Shown here: one piece after another, positions 5,299 to 5,982 of the stretch
Layout: each line of letters begins with the position of its first letter
Position numbering within the stretch: position 1 is the stretch's first letter
Source of the DNA: Parachlamydiales bacterium
GTDB taxonomy: Bacteria > Chlamydiota > Chlamydiia > Chlamydiales > SM23-39
Reading direction: 5' to 3'
NCBI GenBank assembly: GCA_020058465.1
Contig: JAGVDZ010000092.1
Location: forward strand, 1 to 5,982
DNA: 5,982 nucleotides
The notes under the pieces: model-generated
What the model was told of the DNA's origin: nothing
What the model saw: only the letters and a program-made list of their open reading frames with translations
Database searches by the model: none
Program-made: the position numbers and the translations under genes

Positions 5299-5982
5299 TT
5301 ATGAGCTGCTCTGGTCAGTGCTCAAGTGAAGTAGGAGCTGGTTGTAGAGTCTATAGACCATGAAGGTGAAGAAAAGAGCTAGGAAGACTCCCCCTTGTGT
5401 TGATCGACGTCTTGGATTTATCGGTGTTGGTTTTCCTACAGGGCTGGGGAGGGAGGTCAGATTGTAAAGGGATCGTTTGGGTGGTCGAGGTAAGAGGGTT
5501 GGATTGTTTTGCACGTCAACTATGAAGGTATGTAGGTGGCCTTTGATAGCAGTTGCCCAGTTGTCAGCGAGATCAAAGCCGTAGCGATCTTTGATTTGAT
5601 CCGCTACAAGGTTAGTCACTTCAGCAATCGTAGATGCATTCGTTCTTTGAGCTATAAGTGGGTGGGTTTCATGGAGTTTTCGTGCTACTTGAACGAGGGT
5701 GTGAATGATATCTTGCTGGACGATCTGTTCTAACTCTTTTTCCATGGAGTCTACGATCTCTAGAGATCCGGTTGGGACGGTAGTGCTATCATCCGGAGGA
5801 AGACTCCTTGCTGCTTCCTCGATGTATTGGACAATTGTCTGTTTGGAGTTTTGGATCTGTAGATCGACAATGGGCTTGAAGAGTGTTGTAATGACTGCGG
5901 CGTCCGGTTCGGGTAACACCTCAGGAAGAGGGGGGGCGATAGAGGCGTTGGAAGCCAGCTCAATGGGGACCTTCGGCGATAG
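5299..5982 (-). CDS. Unrecognised protein with C-terminal membrane segment, 5' end outside window
   Basis: The frame is open from the right edge to the TAA at 5301-5299, giving 227 visible codons; the true start lies outside the window. A GTG at 5919-5917 could be read as a start, but the same frame continues upstream with plausible residues (VPIELASNASIAPPLPE), so I treat the gene as 5'-partial. I do not recognise the family. The visible part is a mixed, mostly helical soluble region (about 22-160, e.g. KELEQIVQQDIIHTLVQVARKL and DQIKDRYGFDLADNW). A Pro/Arg-rich linker (about 165-193) follows, then one hydrophobic segment GGVFLALFFTFMVYRLY (about 196-212) and a short polar tail ending DQSSS. 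This suggests a tail-anchored or single-pass membrane protein with its bulk on one side. It has the same orientation as the T3S genes and similar base use, but the transposon debris separates it from sctO. A T3S function is possible only by proximity. The insertion-sequence junction lies at or just beyond its stop codon. Confidence 0.75.
   Translation of the reverse strand, partial: LSPKVPIELASNASIAPPLPEVLPEPDAAVITTLFKPIVDLQIQNSKQTIVQYIEEAARSLPPDDSTTVPTGSLEIVDSMEKELEQIVQQDIIHTLVQVARKLHETHPLIAQRTNASTIAEVTNLVADQIKDRYGFDLADNWATAIKGHLHTFIVDVQNNPTLLPRPPKRSLYNLTSLPSPVGKPTPINPRRRSTQGGVFLALFFTFMVYRLYNQLLLHLSTDQSSS

Noticed and set aside
5344..5352. Nine bases GTAGAGTCT shared with the IS630 left end (4575-4583)
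   Set aside because: Same orientation, whereas a terminal repeat would be inverted, and it lies in the codons of the membrane segment of the neighbouring gene; most likely coincidence.

Overview
The window comes from a member of the Chlamydiota, most likely an environmental chlamydia and not a Chlamydia species. Four consecutive minus-strand genes have the chlamydial type III secretion (T3S) order: sctO (CT670-like), sctP (CT671-like), sctQ (CT672-like) and a Ser/Thr kinase in the pkn5 (CT673) position. The SctO protein closely resembles what I remember of chlamydial CT670. This assignment is from recognition only; no search was run.

Layout from right to left, in the direction of transcription of the main operon. 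At 5982-5299 is the 3' part of an unrecognised minus-strand gene with a C-terminal membrane segment. At about 5284-4570 is a plus-strand IS630-family element, frameshifted and cut off just after its first catalytic Asp. At about 4546-4376 is a minus-strand scrap of an IS5/IS4-superfamily transposase that keeps the Y-x2-R-x3-E-x6-K signature and the C-terminus. At 4375-4205 is a short non-coding leader with a possible outward promoter. Then come sctO, sctP, sctQ and pkn5, tightly packed (5-nt gap, 4-nt ATGA overlap, 7-nt gap); pkn5 runs off the left edge after 420 codons.

Together the genes encode the cytoplasmic side of a T3S machine: SctO (ATPase stalk/chaperone handling), SctP (needle-length and substrate switch), SctQ (C-ring/sorting platform) and a kinase that may regulate it. 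In Chlamydia, as I recall, the ATPase gene sctN comes directly before sctO and sctC follows pkn5. Here sctN is not next to sctO; insertion-sequence debris and an unrelated gene occupy that place, so the operon seems to have been broken by mobile elements and sctO may now start its own transcript.

No wholly new system was evident. The most interesting points are the missing sctN with IS scars, a kinase whose C-terminal half looks like a decayed SpoIIE/PP2C phosphatase domain, a long proline-rich SctP, and the unknown tail-anchored-looking protein beside the cluster.
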